Positions 25,470 through 35,332 of a stretch of 64,000 bases of DNA are shown in pieces; the first letter of the stretch is position 1; the number at the start of each line of letters is the position of its first letter. The stretch lies in NCBI RefSeq assembly GCF_000320505.1, contig NZ_BAGX02000010.1:118281-182280 (forward strand), in the 5' to 3' direction. The position numbers and the translations under genes are program-made. The notes under the pieces were generated by a model that was not told the origin of the DNA, made no database searches, and saw only the letters and a list, made by a program, of their open reading frames with translations. The stretch is from Methanobrevibacter boviskoreani JH1 (GTDB lineage Archaea > Methanobacteriota > Methanobacteria > Methanobacteriales > Methanobacteriaceae).

Positions 25470-27464
25470 TTGGAGAACAAGAAAGACAGTATAGATTACC
25501 TTCATAATGTATTGCTTATAGGTAATCCTAATGTAGGTAAGAGTCTTACCTTTAATAAATTAACAGGTCTTTCTGCTACAGTTTCTAATTATCCTGGAAC
25601 AACTGTTGATATTGATACAGGTAATTTTAAAATTGATGGAGAAACAATTGAAATTACAGATCCTCCGGGAATGTATGATTTAAATACAATAACCGAAGAG
25701 GAAAGAATTGCTAAATTACTTCTATTTAGTGGGGATTATGATTTAGTTGTACATGTTATAGATGCTAAAAATATTGATAAGTCAATTGATTTGACTTTAC
25801 AGTTGATTGATGCAGGTACTGATGTAATTTTAGTATTAAATATGATTGATGAATTAGACCGTATGGGTGCTAAAGTAGATAAAGAAGGATTGTCTGCAAA
25901 ACTAGGTATTCCCGTGGTTTTAACTTCAGCTGCAAATGATATTGGTTTAGATGAACTAAAGAATGCAATATTAAATTATGATGATATTAAAAAGAATATC
26001 GATTCTAATTCAAAGGCCAAAATTGTAATTCATTATGGTAATGATTTAGAAGGATCCATTAATAAAGTAGAATCTAAATTGGAACATAAATATGATGAGA
26101 TGACTAACCGTGCAGTAGCCATTCTACTTTTAGAGGGAGATAAGGATATCAGAACCACTGTTAAAAAACATGAAAAAAAATATACGGATATTTTTAGTTT
26201 AGTTGATTCAATTGAAAAGGAGTATGATGATCCGATTAAATATTTAACCAAGTTACAACTATCCAAGTATGCACTATATTTTAAAGATGAATTTACAACT
26301 ATAAACAAGGTTAAACCTCAAACAAATGATGATTTTAAAGAAAAACTATCAAGATTGATGATACATCCTGTTTATGGTTTAATTATTCTGGCATTGGTCT
26401 TATACTTTGGATTGTATCTATTCGTAGGGGTTCTAGGTGCTGGATATCTGGTTGATTTCTTTGAGGATGTAATATTTGGAGAATGGATAAATCCATTTTT
26501 AACTCAGATTGTTTTAGCTGTCATACCATGGAAACCAATACAAGACTTGTTTATAGGTAGTTATGGTATTGTAACATTTGGTTTAAGTTATGGTATTGGA
26601 ATTATTTTCCCAATCGTAAGTCTATTCTTCATTGTATTTTCAATACTTGAGGATAGTGGTTATCTTCCAAGACTTGCACTTTTAACTGACAACGCTTTTA
26701 AAAAAATAGGTTTAAGTGGTCGTTCAATTATTCCTATGGTTTTGGCAGTAGGCTGTGGAAGTATGGCAACCATGACCACACGTACTCTCGAAACTAATCG
26801 TGAAAGAATCATTGCAACAATACTTATGGCTTTAACTATTCCATGTTCCGCACAGCTTGGAGTGATAATGTCATTGTTATCCTCACATCCAATCACCTTA
26901 TGGATATGGCTTGGAATAATCATATTCAACTTTATAGTTGTAGGGCTTATTGCTAAGAGATTTGTACCGGGTTCACAGGCAAGTTTCTTCATGGAACTTC
27001 CTCCTTTAAGAGTTCCTAAACCTAAGCATATACTTAAAAAAACCTGGACGAGGGTTGTAATGTATATTAAGGAATTGTTACCGATATTTATCCTTATAAG
27101 TGTTTTAATCTGGGGTCTTGATCTTGTAGGTATCTTCCAATTAATCATTAAATTATTTAATCCGATTATACAGGCCATAGGTCTTCCAACTTCAACAACC
27201 CAATCATTTATCTTAGGATTCTTTAGAAGAGACTTTGGTGCAGCGGGAATCTTGAAGATTAGAGATACACTAACTGGTGTGCAGTTACTTGTAGCAAGTG
27301 TTACTTTAACCTTGTTTGTACCATGTATTGCACAGTTTATTGTAATGATTAAAGAAAGAGGGGTAAAGATAGCTGTAGGTATTGCAATATTAAGTATTGT
27401 ACTTGCATTTACAGCAGGTTTCTTACTTAACTTAGTACTTACAACATTTGGAGTAGTATTTTAA
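25470..27464 (+). CDS. feoB: Ferrous iron transporter FeoB
   Basis: 664 residues from TTG 25470. N-terminal G domain with GNPNVGKS (G1), DPPGMYDL (G3) and NMIDE (G4); then a helical regulator region, and from about residue 290 membrane segments with Gate motifs (ILEDSGYLPRLALL, PMVLAVGCGSMATMTTRT, FFRRDFGAAGILKI). It imports Fe2+ with GTP-dependent gating. The TTG has no ribosome site; AGAGGGGT is placed five bases from an in-frame ATT at 25434 that adds 12 residues, so AUU may be the true start. Regulated by the twin operators upstream. Confidence 0.96.
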   Translation: MENKKDSIDYLHNVLLIGNPNVGKSLTFNKLTGLSATVSNYPGTTVDIDTGNFKIDGETIEITDPPGMYDLNTITEEERIAKLLLFSGDYDLVVHVIDAKNIDKSIDLTLQLIDAGTDVILVLNMIDELDRMGAKVDKEGLSAKLGIPVVLTSAANDIGLDELKNAILNYDDIKKNIDSNSKAKIVIHYGNDLEGSINKVESKLEHKYDEMTNRAVAILLLEGDKDIRTTVKKHEKKYTDIFSLVDSIEKEYDDPIKYLTKLQLSKYALYFKDEFTTINKVKPQTNDDFKEKLSRLMIHPVYGLIILALVLYFGLYLFVGVLGAGYLVDFFEDVIFGEWINPFLTQIVLAVIPWKPIQDLFIGSYGIVTFGLSYGIGIIFPIVSLFFIVFSILEDSGYLPRLALLTDNAFKKIGLSGRSIIPMVLAVGCGSMATMTTRTLETNRERIIATILMALTIPCSAQLGVIMSLLSSHPITLWIWLGIIIFNFIVVGLIAKRFVPGSQASFFMELPPLRVPKPKHILKKTWTRVVMYIKELLPIFILISVLIWGLDLVGIFQLIIKLFNPIIQAIGLPTSTTQSFILGFFRRDFGAAGILKIRDTLTGVQLLVASVTLTLFVPCIAQFIVMIKERGVKIAVGIAILSIVLAFTAGFLLNLVLTTFGVVF

Positions 27465-27847
27465 ATGGGATATTGAATATTGAAATATGGCTATTTACTA
27501 GATTAGCCGTTGTCATAAATATTATAATAAATTAAAAGTTGTTAAAACATAATTATTTAATTAATAATGGATATGTATATTTACATAAGTCATTATTGTA
27601 ATCTTAAAAATATGGTTAAGTAAATTAAATCTGTAATTAATTATATTAATTATGAATTCTTTATTTTAATTTATTTAAATGAAATAATATTTATATTACA
27701 ATTATTTGGTTAGCAAAAAATTTAATTTATTACTTTAATTATCAGGTGAATACTTGAATTTAACTTATATTTTTCAGAAATTATTATGGTAATGAAGGGA
27801 TGATATTCAATTTTCTAATGGTTTCATAAAGGATAGTGGTGGATAAT
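27465..27847. other. Gene-free spacer after feoB
   Basis: About 380 bp of AT-rich DNA. No copy of the TTTAGGT operator and no clear hairpin. TATA-like TTTATATTACA near 27690 may drive the zinc-ribbon gene. Confidence 0.35.
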
Positions 27848-28051
27848 ATGTCAGAAGATATTATGGTAAAGTGTGAGTTTTGTGGATATGAATTTAAACT
27901 CTGTGATGGTGAAAGTTGTGAAGGCTGTCCAATAGACTGTCAGGTAGTTCACTGTCCTAATTGTGGATATGAGATTTTACCTGAATCAAAGTCATATAAA
28001 TTCATTGAAAACTCAGTAAGAAAGATAAAGGATTGTATTTTTAACAGGTAG
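27848..28051 (+). CDS. Small Cys-rich metal-binding protein of the feo locus
   Basis: 67 residues. Eight Cys in the first 45 residues: CEFC, then CDGESCEGCPIDC, then CPNC. The outer CxxC pairs make a zinc ribbon; the inner four Cys (CxxxxCxxCxxxC) could hold a second metal or Fe-S cluster. Located between FeoB and the DtxR-FeoA regulator, so a role in iron sensing or delivery is a fair guess. GGTGG five bases before ATG 27848; an upstream GTG is less likely. Confidence 0.75.
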   Translation: MSEDIMVKCEFCGYEFKLCDGESCEGCPIDCQVVHCPNCGYEILPESKSYKFIENSVRKIKDCIFNR

Positions 28052-28207
28052 TTCTAATTTGAACTAGTAAAAATTTTAGAATTTGTTTCTATAGGTTATT
28101 TTATTTATTATAAAATGTTTGGAATTAATTTTTAATATGTAATTTTATTAAACTAATAGAAGTTTAGAATCATATTTTTAACAGATAATATTATAAAGGG
28201 GATTAAA

Positions 28208-28849
28208 ATGTCATTAAGAACTAAAGACATAGAGGATATTCTTCGTAATCTTTGGGTTAAGGAAAAGGAAGATAAGGACATCATGACCGAGGATCAGATT
28301 GATAAGGATTATATTACAGAATTATTTAAGAAAGGATATATTAATATAGACCATCATAAAATCCTATTATCTGAGTCAGGTGAATATCTGGGAAGGGAGC
28401 TTGTCAGAAAACATAGGATTGCCGAGACGGTTGTAGCTGATTTGTTTCTTGCAGATAGGGATGAGATGGAAGATTTGGCGGACCAGATTGAGCATGTAAT
28501 GAGTCATGATGTTGAAGACAATATTATGAGGATTCTTGGTTATCCTAAAAAATGCCCACATGGTCATACAATTCCACCACGTGACGGTATGGTAGTCGAT
28601 AATAAGGATTCAGCCGTTCCACTTCTTGAAACAGAAGTAGGTGATATTGGAACAGTATCATATATTAAAACTGCAGATGCCAAAAAATTACAGAAAATTA
28701 TGAATTTAGGTCTTCTTCCAGGTTCTAAGATTCAATTGATTCAAAAATTTCCAATCTTTGTATTTCAATTAGGTAATACCCAGTTAGCCGTAGATAAAGA
28801 ATTGGCAAATGAGATTTATGTAGTTGTTGAATCTAACGAGCCAGTATAA
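28208..28849 (+). CDS. DtxR-family metal-dependent regulator fused to a FeoA domain
   Basis: 213 residues. DtxR-type N-terminal winged helix (about 1-60), dimer/metal domain with HRIAETVVADLFL and the EHVMSHDVEDNIMRILGYPKKCPHGHTIPP signature (105-145), and a C-terminal SH3-like FeoA domain (LLETEVGDIGTVSYI to QLAVDKELANEIYV). It should repress iron uptake in the Fe2+-bound state. Being downstream of feoB and of two DtxR-like operators, it is probably the local regulator. GGGATT before ATG. Confidence 0.88.
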   Translation: MSLRTKDIEDILRNLWVKEKEDKDIMTEDQIDKDYITELFKKGYINIDHHKILLSESGEYLGRELVRKHRIAETVVADLFLADRDEMEDLADQIEHVMSHDVEDNIMRILGYPKKCPHGHTIPPRDGMVVDNKDSAVPLLETEVGDIGTVSYIKTADAKKLQKIMNLGLLPGSKIQLIQKFPIFVFQLGNTQLAVDKELANEIYVVVESNEPV

Positions 28850-29171
28850 TTTTCATTTTTTTTACAAATCTTTTATTATCTATTTTTAAATTATTTCAAT
28901 TTTTTAAAAAGTATTGATTTTTTCATTTCAGTTTTTTCATGTCTAATTTATTATTTTTGATTGTTTTATTAATATAACCTTTTTTTTATAAGTTATTGCT
29001 CTTTTTATAAAATATTAAAATCCTTTATACTTATTCACGAGATTTCTATTAGTTAACTATTGATCATTTTATCTTAATCTTTATTGTTTTTTTATGAATA
29101 TATCATTTTTAGAAAAATATTAAATTAAGTTCTTTTATATAATATAATAGTTATTATATACAAGTGATTAG
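28850..29171. other. Gene-free spacer
   Basis: 322 bp, T-rich, no ORF. A TATA-like TTTATATAATATAATAG at about 29134-29150 is the probable promoter of the HisA-like gene; its start would leave a very short leader. Confidence 0.4.
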
Positions 29172-29858
29172 ATGATTGAAATAGTACCAGTTTTAGATTT
29201 AATAGGTAATCAGGCTGTCAGTGGAAAAAGTGGCAATAGGTCTACTTATACTCCATTGAATACAATTTATGCTCCAAACTCAGACCCTTTAAACATTGCA
29301 AATGGTCTTGAGCTTAATGGTGCCAAGGAGATTTACATCGCTGATTTGGATTTAATTGAAAAACAGGGTAATAATCTTTATAAAATCAAGGATGTTAATA
29401 CTGTTTTGCCTGTAATGTTGGACTGTGGTATTAGGGATTTCGAATCTTTTAAGTTTTATCTTGATTTTGCATATAAACTTATAGTTGCAACTGAGACAAT
29501 TGAATCCATTGACGAGATGAGGAAAATTTTTGACACATTTCCACGTGAGAGGATTGTTGTAAGTGTTGATATAAAAGATGGGCAACTCTATTCAAATAAT
29601 TTGGATATGAGTTTGGAAGAGTTTAGGGATGTGTTAAGGGAACTTGATCCTAATGAGATTATCCTTTTAAATATATCTGATGTTGGAACTGGAAATGGTT
29701 ATGATATCCGCTTTTTGGATGATTTTAAAGAGTTTAAGGATAAGATCATAATTGGCGGAGGTATTAATCAAGAGGATTTAGAGCCCCTTGAAAGGTATGG
29801 TGTAAAAAAAGCATTAATAGGTACTGCCTTACATAATGGAAGTATCTCTATCTTATAA
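29172..29858 (+). CDS. HisA/HisF-like TIM-barrel protein
   Basis: 228 residues: EIVPVLDLIGNQAVSGKSGNRSTY, IYIADLDLIEK, VMLDCGIRD, VVSVDIKDGQ and IIIGGGINQEDLEPLERYG follow the HisA pattern. It is shorter than true HisA and lies outside a his operon, so it is probably the methanogen HisA-like paralogue (COG1411 type) with unproven substrate. ProFAR isomerase is an alternative. Confidence 0.75.
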   Translation: MIEIVPVLDLIGNQAVSGKSGNRSTYTPLNTIYAPNSDPLNIANGLELNGAKEIYIADLDLIEKQGNNLYKIKDVNTVLPVMLDCGIRDFESFKFYLDFAYKLIVATETIESIDEMRKIFDTFPRERIVVSVDIKDGQLYSNNLDMSLEEFRDVLRELDPNEIILLNISDVGTGNGYDIRFLDDFKEFKDKIIIGGGINQEDLEPLERYGVKKALIGTALHNGSISIL

Positions 29859-30146
29859 TTTTAGTTAATAGGATTTTTAATATTTTTTTTATTATTATTT
29901 TTTTAAATACAGTTGGAATTTGTTCTTATTTTAGAAATTATATGATATGGAAATATTATTTTTTTAATATTGAAAACAGTTAAAGTTTATTCTTGTTAAG
30001 TAATTATAAAAATAAAAATGTTATTTATAATATAAAAATTCCAAATAAAGGGAAACATATATATAACTTTATTATTAAATATTAATAGTATAATATTATT
30101 GAATAATAACTATATTTTTTTTAAAAAATGTTAATTTAGTGATAAA

Positions 30147-30332
30147 ATGCCAGTAAACGGAACATTATTATTTTCACATATATTACCAGTTGTTTTAGCT
30201 TTCTTCGGAGTATTATTTATAATCTCTGGTGAAATGGATAATAACAGATATAAATTAATGGTAGGTATTGTTTTGTTTCTGATAGCGGCTTTCAGTCCGT
30301 TTATAGTTTTACGTCCTATACTTTTAGGATAA
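30147..30332 (+). CDS. Small two-span membrane protein
   Basis: 61 residues with two hydrophobic segments (LPVVLAFFGVLFIIS, about 12-27; LMVGIVLFLIAAFSPFIVL, about 37-56). The short loop GEMDNNRYK links them. No known family recognised. GTGATA precedes ATG. It stands alone. Confidence 0.6.
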   Translation: MPVNGTLLFSHILPVVLAFFGVLFIISGEMDNNRYKLMVGIVLFLIAAFSPFIVLRPILLG

Positions 30333-30462
30333 TTACTTTTTATGATTCTTGTTTTCAGAATCTGTTTTTAGAAAATAAATTATAACAATAGTTAATAATT
30401 AAATTTTATATTATAGTTATTATAAAAATAAGATTGCTGTATATTTTAATAAAAATTTACAA

Positions 30463-30479
30463 TGGATATTAGATATCCA
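30463..30479. promoter_or_regulatory. Inverted repeat upstream of pdxS
   Basis: TGGATAT-TAG-ATATCCA, perfect 7-bp arms, 63 bp before the pdxS start. Position between the previous gene and the ribosome site suggests an operator or leader hairpin for pdxS. Confidence 0.45.
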
Positions 30480-30541
30480 CAATTTAATATTAATTTTCGA
30501 TAATTGAATAGTTTTAAAATTATAGAAAGGAGAAAAATATA

Positions 30542-31423
30542 ATGCAAAAAGGTACTGATGTATTAAAAGAAGGTTTCGCTAAAATGACAAAAGGCGGAGT
30601 CATTATGGATGTTGTAAATGCAGAACAAGCAGGTATTGCAGAAGATGCTGGTGCTGTAGCTGTTATGGCTTTAGAAAAAGTTCCTGCAGATATCCGTAAA
30701 GCTGGTGGAGTAGCTAGAATGGCTGATCCATCCATTACTGAAGAAGTAGTTGATGCTGTTTCCATTCCTGTCATGGCTAAATGTAGAATTGGTCATATTG
30801 CAGAAGCTCAAATACTCGAAACTTTAGGTGTAGACATGATTGATGAGAGTGAAGTACTTACACCTGCCGATGATGTTTATCATATTAATAAGAAAGAATT
30901 CACCATTCCATTTGTATGTGGTGCTAGAAACTTAGGCGAGGCATTAAGAAGAATTGATGAAGGTGCTGCAATGATTCGTACCAAAGGTGAACCTGGTACT
31001 GGAAACATTGTTGAAGCTGTTCGTCATATGAGAATGGTTATGGGCGAAATCAGAACTGTTCAAGGTTTAGATGAAGAGGAAATTTGGAGATATGCAAGGG
31101 ATATCGAAGCACCGATTGAACTTGTTCGTGAAACTGCAAAACTTGGTAAATTACCTGTAGTTAACTTTGCTGCTGGAGGTATTGCTACCCCTGCAGACGC
31201 TTCATTAATGATGCAATTAGGATCAGATGGAATCTTTGTAGGTTCAGGAATCTTCAAATCCAATAATCCTCCTGCATTTGCACATGCTATTGTGGAAGCT
31301 ACCGCAAACTATGATAAGCCTGATGTTTTGGCTGAGGTTTCCAAAAACTTAGGTGAAGCAATGAAAGGTTTAGACATGTCTACTTTATCCCAAGAAGACA
31401 GAATGCAAGATAGAGGTATTTAG
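30542..31423 (+). CDS. pdxS: Pyridoxal 5'-phosphate synthase subunit PdxS
   Basis: 293 residues, highly conserved: [54 protein letters not shown], and [19 protein letters not shown]. It makes PLP from ribose 5-phosphate, glyceraldehyde 3-phosphate and ammonia from PdxT. The catalytic Lys residues ([13 protein letters not shown] region) are seen. No pdxT in the window. Strong GAAAGGAG site. Confidence 0.97.
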   Translation: MQKGTDVLKEGFAKMTKGGVIMDVVNAEQAGIAEDAGAVAVMALEKVPADIRKAGGVARMADPSITEEVVDAVSIPVMAKCRIGHIAEAQILETLGVDMIDESEVLTPADDVYHINKKEFTIPFVCGARNLGEALRRIDEGAAMIRTKGEPGTGNIVEAVRHMRMVMGEIRTVQGLDEEEIWRYARDIEAPIELVRETAKLGKLPVVNFAAGGIATPADASLMMQLGSDGIFVGSGIFKSNNPPAFAHAIVEATANYDKPDVLAEVSKNLGEAMKGLDMSTLSQEDRMQDRGI

Positions 31424-31570
31424 ATACTATCTATTTTTTTAATTCCTTTTCTTTTTTTTAATTTCATAATTCTAATTTAAAGCCATATTCTATAGAAAAC
31501 TATTTATCCTATTTTAATTTTATATAATTCTTGATATTTTTTTTAAGCCATTTATTGTGGAGGTGATGGT

Positions 31571-32473
31571 ATGGTCAATCTGTTACTTATTGGTCCTATT
31601 ACAAGGGATAAGAATATTTTTAATAACAAGTCAGAATCCTCAATTGGAGGGGCCGTATATTATGAGTCATATGTCTTGGAAAATTTAGAGTCTGACTACA
31701 CAATTGTTACGGCTCTATCAAAAGACGATGAGTATCTATTAAACAATTTTCCAAATGAAGATAGAATAATACCTGTCTTTAAAGATGAAACACTGATATT
31801 TATAAATGAATATTTAAATGATTCAAATAGGATTCAAAAGTCCAATTTTGCAGAAATACCAATTACACTTAAGGACTTTAAAAATCTAAATATTGATTTA
31901 AAGGATTATGATGGAATCTTAATTAACCCTCTGCTATTATCCGATGTGGACTTGGATTTGCTAAAATATTTAAGCGGTTTTGATTTACCGATATTCTTTT
32001 CAATACAGGGAATTTTAAGGGATTATTCATTAAATGGTTATGTTAAAAAATCAATGCCTGATAAATTTGGAGAAATTCTAAAATATGTGAATGTTTTATT
32101 TTTAGATGAGTTTGAAGCAGAGTTCATATATGGGGGCAGCTTAGATTTAATAGATACAGTTAAAAACTTATCTACTTTAGGTCCAAATGAGGTTATAGTA
32201 ACTGAAAATAGTAAGGGATCTCTAATATATAATAGGTATGAAAAGAGATTATATGATATTGAAGCTTGTCCTGCAGGAAAAATATCCTCTCCAACAGGAG
32301 CAGGGGATACATATATGGCTGCATATATTGTAAAACGTCTTAATAAATCTAATATCTATGAAAGTGGTCAATTCGCTTCCATTGTATCAACGTTAAAGTT
32401 GGAAAATAATGGTCCATTTAAAGATAGTATATTGGATGTCTTAGACAGATTACTTGACACTTTGGGATTTTAA
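31571..32473 (+). CDS. PfkB-family sugar kinase
   Basis: 300 residues, shorter and more divergent than the first kinase. N-terminal GGAVYYESYVLENL lacks the usual GGxxxN pattern, while the catalytic SSPTGAGDTYMAAY motif near 235 is intact. Substrate unknown, possibly a nucleoside or sugar. GGAGGTGATGGT precedes ATG. It is about 150 bp after pdxS. Confidence 0.8.
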   Translation: MVNLLLIGPITRDKNIFNNKSESSIGGAVYYESYVLENLESDYTIVTALSKDDEYLLNNFPNEDRIIPVFKDETLIFINEYLNDSNRIQKSNFAEIPITLKDFKNLNIDLKDYDGILINPLLLSDVDLDLLKYLSGFDLPIFFSIQGILRDYSLNGYVKKSMPDKFGEILKYVNVLFLDEFEAEFIYGGSLDLIDTVKNLSTLGPNEVIVTENSKGSLIYNRYEKRLYDIEACPAGKISSPTGAGDTYMAAYIVKRLNKSNIYESGQFASIVSTLKLENNGPFKDSILDVLDRLLDTLGF

Positions 32474-32754
32474 AGTTAAATCTATTTTTCTAAAAGTTAT
32501 TTTTTAGTATTAATTAAAAATTTATATTCTTTTAGTTGAAAATGCTGTTTATAATAACTTTCAGTGGATAATTAAGTTAAATAAATTTTTAATTAGAATT
32601 TCACTTTTAATAAGCTTCTTTTAAGTAGTTTATATTCTATTAATAGTTTCCAGATAATATGATTCTTATTTTATAAAACTAAATCCTATTTTTTTAATAT
32701 CTGTACATATATTCATATAAATCTTTTTTAAGTCATTGTTATATAATAAATAAT

Positions 32755-33621
32755 ATGGCACAATGTACAACTGAGAAATCAAAAGATTTTCATAAAAAAG
32801 CTAGTGGGAATATATCTATAACATTGATTCTAAGCCTTTTATTTAATATTTTTGTAATCTTCGGTGGTGTTTATACTAATAGTATTGCTATTATATCAGA
32901 TGCTATACATGATATGACTGATACATTTTGTCTATTAATTTCATGGATACTTGAAAAATTTTCCCTTAAAGAGAAAAATGATAGATATACTTATGGTTAT
33001 CAAAGACTCTCTGTTCTAGGTGCTGTAATTACATCATGTACTGTTATAGTAGCATCAGTTATAGTTGTTTATGAATCTTTAACAAGATTATTTACTGTTG
33101 TAACACCTGATGCAAAAGGAATGTTTGTATTTGCACTTGTAGGTATACTTTTTAAAGGTTTGTCTGTTTATAAGGTCTATAAGGGTCAAACTTACAATGA
33201 AAAAGCAATCAGTTACCATATGTTAGGTGATGTATTTAGATGGCTAGCTATTTTAGTATTAAGTGTACTTTTAATGTTTTGGGATGTAGCTATACTTGAT
33301 CCAATCATATCACTTGTAATAGCAATATGGTTGATATATCAGTTAGGTAAAACATTAATAGACAGTATTAGGATTTTACTTCAAAGGGTTCCGGATTTAT
33401 ATAATTTTGAAAATCTTAAAGGAGAAATTCTATCAATTGATAATGTTGAGGATATTTTAGATATTCACCTTTGGAGTTTGGATGGTATAGATCAGATTAT
33501 GTCTGCAAAACTTAAGGTTACATCTGATAATAAGGACGATTTAATTAAGATTAGAAAAGATATTGATGATATTGCTGATGAGTTTAATGTTTCAGAAAGT
33601 ACTATTGAGTATATTTTCTAA
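32755..33621 (+). CDS. Cation diffusion facilitator (Zn/Co/Cd efflux)
   Basis: 288 residues, six TM segments. TM2 motif SDAIHDMTDTF supplies the DxxHD ligands and TM5 gives HMLGDVF (HxxxD). C-terminal cytosolic domain has EDILDIHLWSLDG. It exports Zn2+ or related ions by H+ exchange. No ribosome site is visible before ATG 32755: it may be leaderless, with TATA-like TTATATAATAAAT close by. Confidence 0.9.
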   Translation: MAQCTTEKSKDFHKKASGNISITLILSLLFNIFVIFGGVYTNSIAIISDAIHDMTDTFCLLISWILEKFSLKEKNDRYTYGYQRLSVLGAVITSCTVIVASVIVVYESLTRLFTVVTPDAKGMFVFALVGILFKGLSVYKVYKGQTYNEKAISYHMLGDVFRWLAILVLSVLLMFWDVAILDPIISLVIAIWLIYQLGKTLIDSIRILLQRVPDLYNFENLKGEILSIDNVEDILDIHLWSLDGIDQIMSAKLKVTSDNKDDLIKIRKDIDDIADEFNVSESTIEYIF

Positions 33622-34112
33622 TAATCTGTGTTCTATTATTTATTAGCAATTATTTGGGTATTTTTTTCTATTTTTTCTTATTAAATTTTTTATTCCAATT
33701 ATTATCTGTTTTATAATTTTTTTATATTTTTAATTTAATCATATCTACTTTTAATTATTTTAATAATCATTATAAATTATAATGGTTTTAATCTATGAAT
33801 ATACATGTCATGATTGAATTATACAAGTTTTAATTATTTTATTTTATTTTTTTTAATGTTGAATTCTTAACTGGTAACTTTTGGATTATAAAAGTTTTAA
33901 GATTTTAATATAACCATAGTTTCTAACTTTCAGGGTCTTTAAAAAAATTTGCGGGTTTAATTTTTTTAAATGGGATTACAGTAGATTTTTAAGATTTTGA
34001 ATCTGTTTTTTATTAAAAAACATTTTATATAATAGTTTAAATATAAGATATAATATCATTTTAATAAAAAAATAGATGATTTTTATTTAAATAATTTATT
34101 TAAGGAGATACA
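33622..34112. other. Gene-free AT-rich spacer
   Basis: About 490 bp. Nothing but T-runs and TATA-like text (TTTATATAATAG near 34023) that may be the thioesterase promoter. AAGGAGATAC precedes the next gene. Confidence 0.4.
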
Positions 34113-34520
34113 ATGTTTAAGATAATGGTTACACCATTATTTGGTGATACCGATGCGCTACAACACATAAACAACAATGTTTTAGGAACATGGTTTGAAC
34201 TTGCAAGAAATGATATTTTTAAAATCTTTACACCAGACTTATCCGTAAGTTATGATGACTGGAAATTGATTATGGTTAAAACCACTTATGAATATTTGGA
34301 TCAAATGTTTTATGGTACTGATGTTGAGATAAGAACTTATGTTTTAAGAATTGGTAATAGTTCCTTTACCACATATCACGAAGCTTGGCAGGATGGTCGT
34401 TTATGTGCTAAAGGTACTGCTGTGATGGTTCATTTTGATTTTAATGAGCAAAAATCAATTCGTATTCCTGATGATATCAGAAAGGAATTAAATAAACATC
34501 TCTATGTTGAAGATGAATAA
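34113..34520 (+). CDS. Acyl-CoA thioesterase, 4HBT hotdog fold
   Basis: 135 residues: FGDTDALQHINNNVLGTWFELARNDIF holds the catalytic Asp and the helix of the 4-hydroxybenzoyl-CoA thioesterase family; the rest (VEIRTYVLRIGNSSFTTYHEAW) is a typical hotdog sheet. It hydrolyses an acyl-CoA thioester; substrate unknown in this organism. Confidence 0.85.
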   Translation: MFKIMVTPLFGDTDALQHINNNVLGTWFELARNDIFKIFTPDLSVSYDDWKLIMVKTTYEYLDQMFYGTDVEIRTYVLRIGNSSFTTYHEAWQDGRLCAKGTAVMVHFDFNEQKSIRIPDDIRKELNKHLYVEDE

Positions 34521-35211
34521 TTTTTTTTATTTTTATGTTTTCTTAAAATGCTGTTTTTTCATTGGTTCTTTTCTAATTTTAACATTTTTTTAGTTTTTTT
34601 TAGATTTTGAAGATAGATGCTTTTTTTAATTGACTATTTTTTTAATAGTTTCTTATAATCTGACTTATACTTTTGTTTTCTTTTCAGATCTTGATTTTTT
34701 TAATTACCCTTTAGATTTCATAATATTTTTTAAGATTTTTTCATGACAATTATGAGGAGACTTTCTATTTCAGATTTTTTCCGGCGGAAATTCTTGTCTT
34801 TTCAGTATCTTTTTTTTCAAAATTTTCCGTATCCTAAGAAAAATTCAGTAATATTTTATGAAATTTTATGAAAAAATCACCTTTCTTTAGATTTATTAGT
34901 TTATATAATTTATTTTTAAAATATTATTCAATTTATAGTTTTTTTTATTAATTATTGGGATTTTATATATAATTTTTTTTAAAAAATTAAATTATTCATA
35001 TTTTATCTATTTTTTTAATTTATTACAATATTCATTTTTTTGAAAATTTTTAAGATGGTTTTTCCGATTGGCTTTTATTTTCTAATTTGTAGTTTTTTTA
35101 AATAATTTTATTCAATATTATATTTTTTTTAAATAAAAATAATTTTTTTATAGAATTTTTTAATCTTAACTATAATTTGTATAATTATCATTTTTAAAGA
35201 ATGAGGGTAAT
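34521..35211. other. Large gene-free AT-rich region upstream of amtB
   Basis: About 690 bp, extreme T content. The only structured piece is TTTCCG-G-CGGAAA at 34778-34790, a short palindrome of unknown role. No ORF over 60 codons. Confidence 0.4.
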
Positions 35212-35212
35212 C

Positions 35213-35279
35213 GGAAGTATACTTCCGAAACCTTTATATACTCTTACAGATAATCTTAATATAACGGAACATGGTTTCC
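35213..35279 (+). promoter_or_regulatory. amtB promoter with two NrpR-type operators
   Basis: GGAA-GTATAC-TTCC at 35213-35226 lies in a 16-bp perfect palindrome CGGAAGTATACTTCCG. A BRE/TATA element GAAACCTTTATATA (35227-35240) follows. GGAA-CATGGT-TTCC at 35266-35279 overlaps or lies just after the expected start near 35263. GGAA-N6-TTCC is the NrpR operator known from Methanococcus nitrogen genes; NrpR blocks transcription unless 2-oxoglutarate is high. Confidence 0.88.
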
Positions 35280-35332
35280 GTCTTCCGACTATAAAAATTT
35301 TTAAATTGAAAAATTTTTTGTAAAAAAGATGC

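Noticed and set aside
34778-34790. TTTCCG-G-CGGAAA palindrome as a third NrpR site
   Set aside because: The half-sites are in the reverse order (TTCC before GGAA) and spacing is three, not six; it is 430 bp from the promoter.
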